From Chrysomallon squamiferum (lineage: Eukaryota > Mollusca > Gastropoda > Neomphalida > Peltospiridae): DNA of 32,500 nucleotides. Shown here piece after piece: positions 30,057-32,500 of the stretch (its first letter is position 1; each line of letters starts with the position of its first letter). The stretch lies in assembly GCA_012295275.1 (NCBI GenBank), contig CM022676.1, positions 7,757,607-7,790,106 of the forward strand, given 5' to 3'. The translations under genes and the position numbers were made by a program. Under the pieces are notes generated by a model. The model did no database searches and was not told the DNA's origin. It saw only the letters and a list, made by a program, of their open reading frames with translations.

Positions 30057-31180
30057 CTTTAAAAAACAAGAGCAAGCAGAACAATCCAGACAACAAAGTT
30101 AAATCTATGCTACCTCACCAGCAACAGCAATCACCAAAACACCTCGGTTTATTTGAGGACGAAAAGATCACGAAACAGATAAATACAACAACCTTAGGCT
30201 ACAGCAGAAGATCCAGATTTCTCAAACAGATTTTGTGTATTGTAGAACTGTTTTAGTTATTTTTGTTATGAACTACACTGCTCGCCATACAAAGATGTAA
30301 GCCAAACGTGACAGTGCTAATCACCGTTTTGATACCAAAAAGCATGACATCGGAACCTTTCTGGAAGTTCACCTCTTATCTGGCTATCTTTATGACTGTT
30401 TATTCTTGTCTTAAATCTACAAATAAAACAGTATCAAGTAGTGTTTGCTTTTAGAAGATTTGAGAACAGACAGGATTTTTTTTTTTTTTTTTTTTTTTTG
30501 TATTACTTATAAATTTTGAAATTGATATTTTCCTGGGGGCGCCAGAACCTAACCCCAGATGGTCCGGTGCTGTCCCTGACAATGGCTGAAATTTATTGCG
30601 CTTGTTAGAACGGTAAATTCGGTGGATCTTTGGGAAAATAATGAAACAGTCTACAAGAGACAAATGGCAAAATATACTTGCACTCGATAGTTAAACAATA
30701 CTGAGACTGTTATCAAAATAAAATTAGAAATTAAAGACACATTTAAAATTAAAATAAATATATAAAACATCTTTTTCATCGTATTTAAGTTTCAGCAGAA
30801 GTCATCTGTGGAAGTAAATTGGAAACTTATTTATTTATTTATTTGTTTATTCATTTATTTATTTATTTACTTATTTAATTATTTACTTATTTATTTATTA
30901 ACTTATTTTTTTATTTATTTTATATAAACGAAACTAAGCCTAATCATAATATTACATAAAAGTTTAAAAATGAAAAGAGGTAGGCTCCGTCTTCAAGTTT
31001 TGTTTCGGTTACAAACATTATAACAAATTATAGAATAACATTTTTGCTAACAAATTGTGAGACTAAAACTGTTATTTATACCCGTATATTTTTCTTTCTT
31101 TCTTCCTAAATTATTAAACAAAATTCAGTATTTTTGTCTTGAAAAAAAAACAATAGCGTAGAAGACAAATGCTCAGTGAC
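30057..31180. other. Non-coding region with a retroposed tail
   Basis: Apart from the poly(A)-tailed segment (separate entry) and a TTAT tract (30829-30925), nothing is recognised. Confidence 0.5.
30477..30660 (-). mobile_element. Possible retroposon 3' end with poly(A)
   Basis: On the minus strand a moderately G+C-rich stretch (GGGACAGCACCGGACCATCT, then TTCTGGCGCCCCCAGG) runs into ATAAGTAATAC and a run of about 22 A. This resembles the 3' end of a SINE/LINE or processed transcript inserted in minus orientation. Target-site duplications were not identified. Confidence 0.4.
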
Positions 31181-31194
31181 TTAAAGTTTTAATG

Positions 31195-32470
31195 TTAGAG
31201 TTATTTCCCTTAATTAATTATTTTATTTATTTATAATATTAGAGTTATTCCTCTTAGACAATCAGCTTGTTACAACTCTATTACACGCATCTACACAACA
31301 ATTAATTGTTATTGTTTATTTGATTTTGTTTCGTTTTATTTTATTTCAATTCTTTCTTAGAAAATAAATAAATAAATTACACCAACAATGCTTTATTATC
31401 CACATACGGTTTATTGTACAGATAACGGTCTAAGACGAGTAACTCTGTTTTAGTTCAAAAGTATTATTTTAAATAGAGTTATTCCCCTTAGACTTTTAAC
31501 ATGTAATAACTCTTGGAAAACAATTTGCACAATATTTTATCCTTGTTGTTTAACTTATTTTTTATTTTCCTTTAATTTAATTTCTTTTCTATAAAATAAA
31601 TAAATAAATAAACAAACAAACAAACAAATAAATAAATAAACAAATTGCAACAAAAATCCTTTACTGTGCAGATGCGCTTTAGTGTATAATTAACGGACTA
31701 AGAGGAATAACTCTGTTTATTGCTATTGTTTATTTCGTTATGTTTTATTTTATTTTATTTTATTTTATTTTATTTTTTATAAATAAATAAATAAACAAAT
31801 AAATAAACAAATAAATCACAACAACAATCGTTTATTGTGCAGATGCGGTTTAAAAGTATAATTAACGGTCTACGAGAAATAACTCTGTTTTAGTTGTTAT
31901 TTAATATCTTAAATACAGTTGTTCCCCTTAGACTATTAACTTGTTATGACTCTATTAAATGGACCTGAAGAAGAATTTCTTATTATTTTATTCTGTTTTG
32001 TTTTATTTTATTTCGTTTAAATTTCCTTTTCATCAAATAAATAGATAAATAAATAAATAATAGGAACAATTCTTTTTTGTGCTGAAACGGTTTAAATTAT
32101 AAGTTAACGGTCTAAGAGGAATAACTCTTTTTTAGTTCAAAAGTATTATCTTAAATAGAGTTATTCTCCTTAGGCTATTAACATGTCATAACTATATGAA
32201 AACAATTTGCACAACAAAGTATTCTTATTGTTTTACTTATTTTTTCATTTTACTTTACTTTAATTTTTTTTTCTATAAAATAAATAAACAAACACAATAA
32301 TAAATAAATAAATAAATAAATAAATTGCAACAACAATCCTTTATTGTGCAGATGCGATTTAGTAAATAATTAACGGTCTAAGAGGAATAACTCTGATTTA
32401 GTTCTTATTTATTATCTTAGAGTTATTCCCCTTAGACCGTTAACTTGTTACGAATCTATTAAAGACATCT
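31195..32470. repeat. Tandem array with internal inverted repeats
   Basis: At least five diverged units. Each contains TTAACGGTCTAAGAGGAATA immediately or shortly followed by its inverse, (A)GAGTTATTCCCCTTAGAC, so each junction can fold into a hairpin. Between them are TTTTATTT/AAATAAAT tracts (also self-complementary) and a constant AACAATC(G/C)TTTATTGTGCAG block. TTAACGG occurrences are near 31421, 31692, 31861, 32105 and 32371. The array runs close to the window edge. Confidence 0.75.
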
Positions 32471-32500
32471 GCAGAGTATTATTTTTTGAGTTTTATTCTA

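Overview
Metazoan genomic DNA, AT-rich, with dense microsatellites and short exons in long introns. All recognisable coding sequence lies on the minus strand. A lophotrochozoan, most likely a mollusc, is my best guess from the mix of Ig-type receptors, Tc1-like relics and long (CT), (TATG) and (AAT) tracts. Nothing in the window fixes the species. No rRNA, tRNA or CRISPR was seen. The gene models below were assembled by hand from splice sites, reading phase and homology between copies inside the window.

Layout, read 5'->3' on the minus strand (high to low coordinates). (1) 32.5-31.2 kb: a tandem, partly palindromic repeat array. (2) 30.06-29.83 kb: one unrecognised candidate terminal exon. 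(3) 28.93 kb: an orphan, stop-containing copy of a signal-peptide exon. (4) 26.83 to about 16.3 kb: receptor gene B. It has a signal peptide, one intact Ig domain, a broken second Ig exon and a transmembrane exon. These are followed by a tandem array of alternative last exons, each with its own acceptor, stop codon and 3' UTR. (5) 13.39-9.86 kb: a CABIT plus SAM adaptor gene of the GAREM type, six exons recognised, first exon not found. (6) 6.69-0.43 kb: receptor gene A, a paralogue of B with a signal peptide, two intact Ig exons, a transmembrane exon and one divergent last exon that opens with a stop codon.

The main discovery is the last-exon array of gene B. Three copies (19.7, 19.0 and 17.9 kb) encode a 37-residue cytoplasmic tail. 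It contains a textbook ITAM: an acidic residue at -3, YxxL, eight residues, YxxL. Two upstream copies (21.7 and 20.8 kb) keep open frames but have lost both tyrosines. Three downstream copies are decayed. Copies with intact tyrosines also keep AATAAA or ATTAAA at the same place, whereas the tyrosine-less ones do not. By choosing the last exon, one receptor gene could therefore make activating (ITAM) or silent tails. Gene A, as far as this window shows, makes a two-Ig receptor with almost no tail.

Working model (inference): a cluster of paired Ig receptors, activating versus silent, interleaved with a GRB2/CABIT-type adaptor that could act in the same phosphotyrosine pathway. It is evolving by tandem duplication and decay of single exons. 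All Ig, transmembrane and tail exons are phase 1-1, which makes such exon shuffling frame-neutral.
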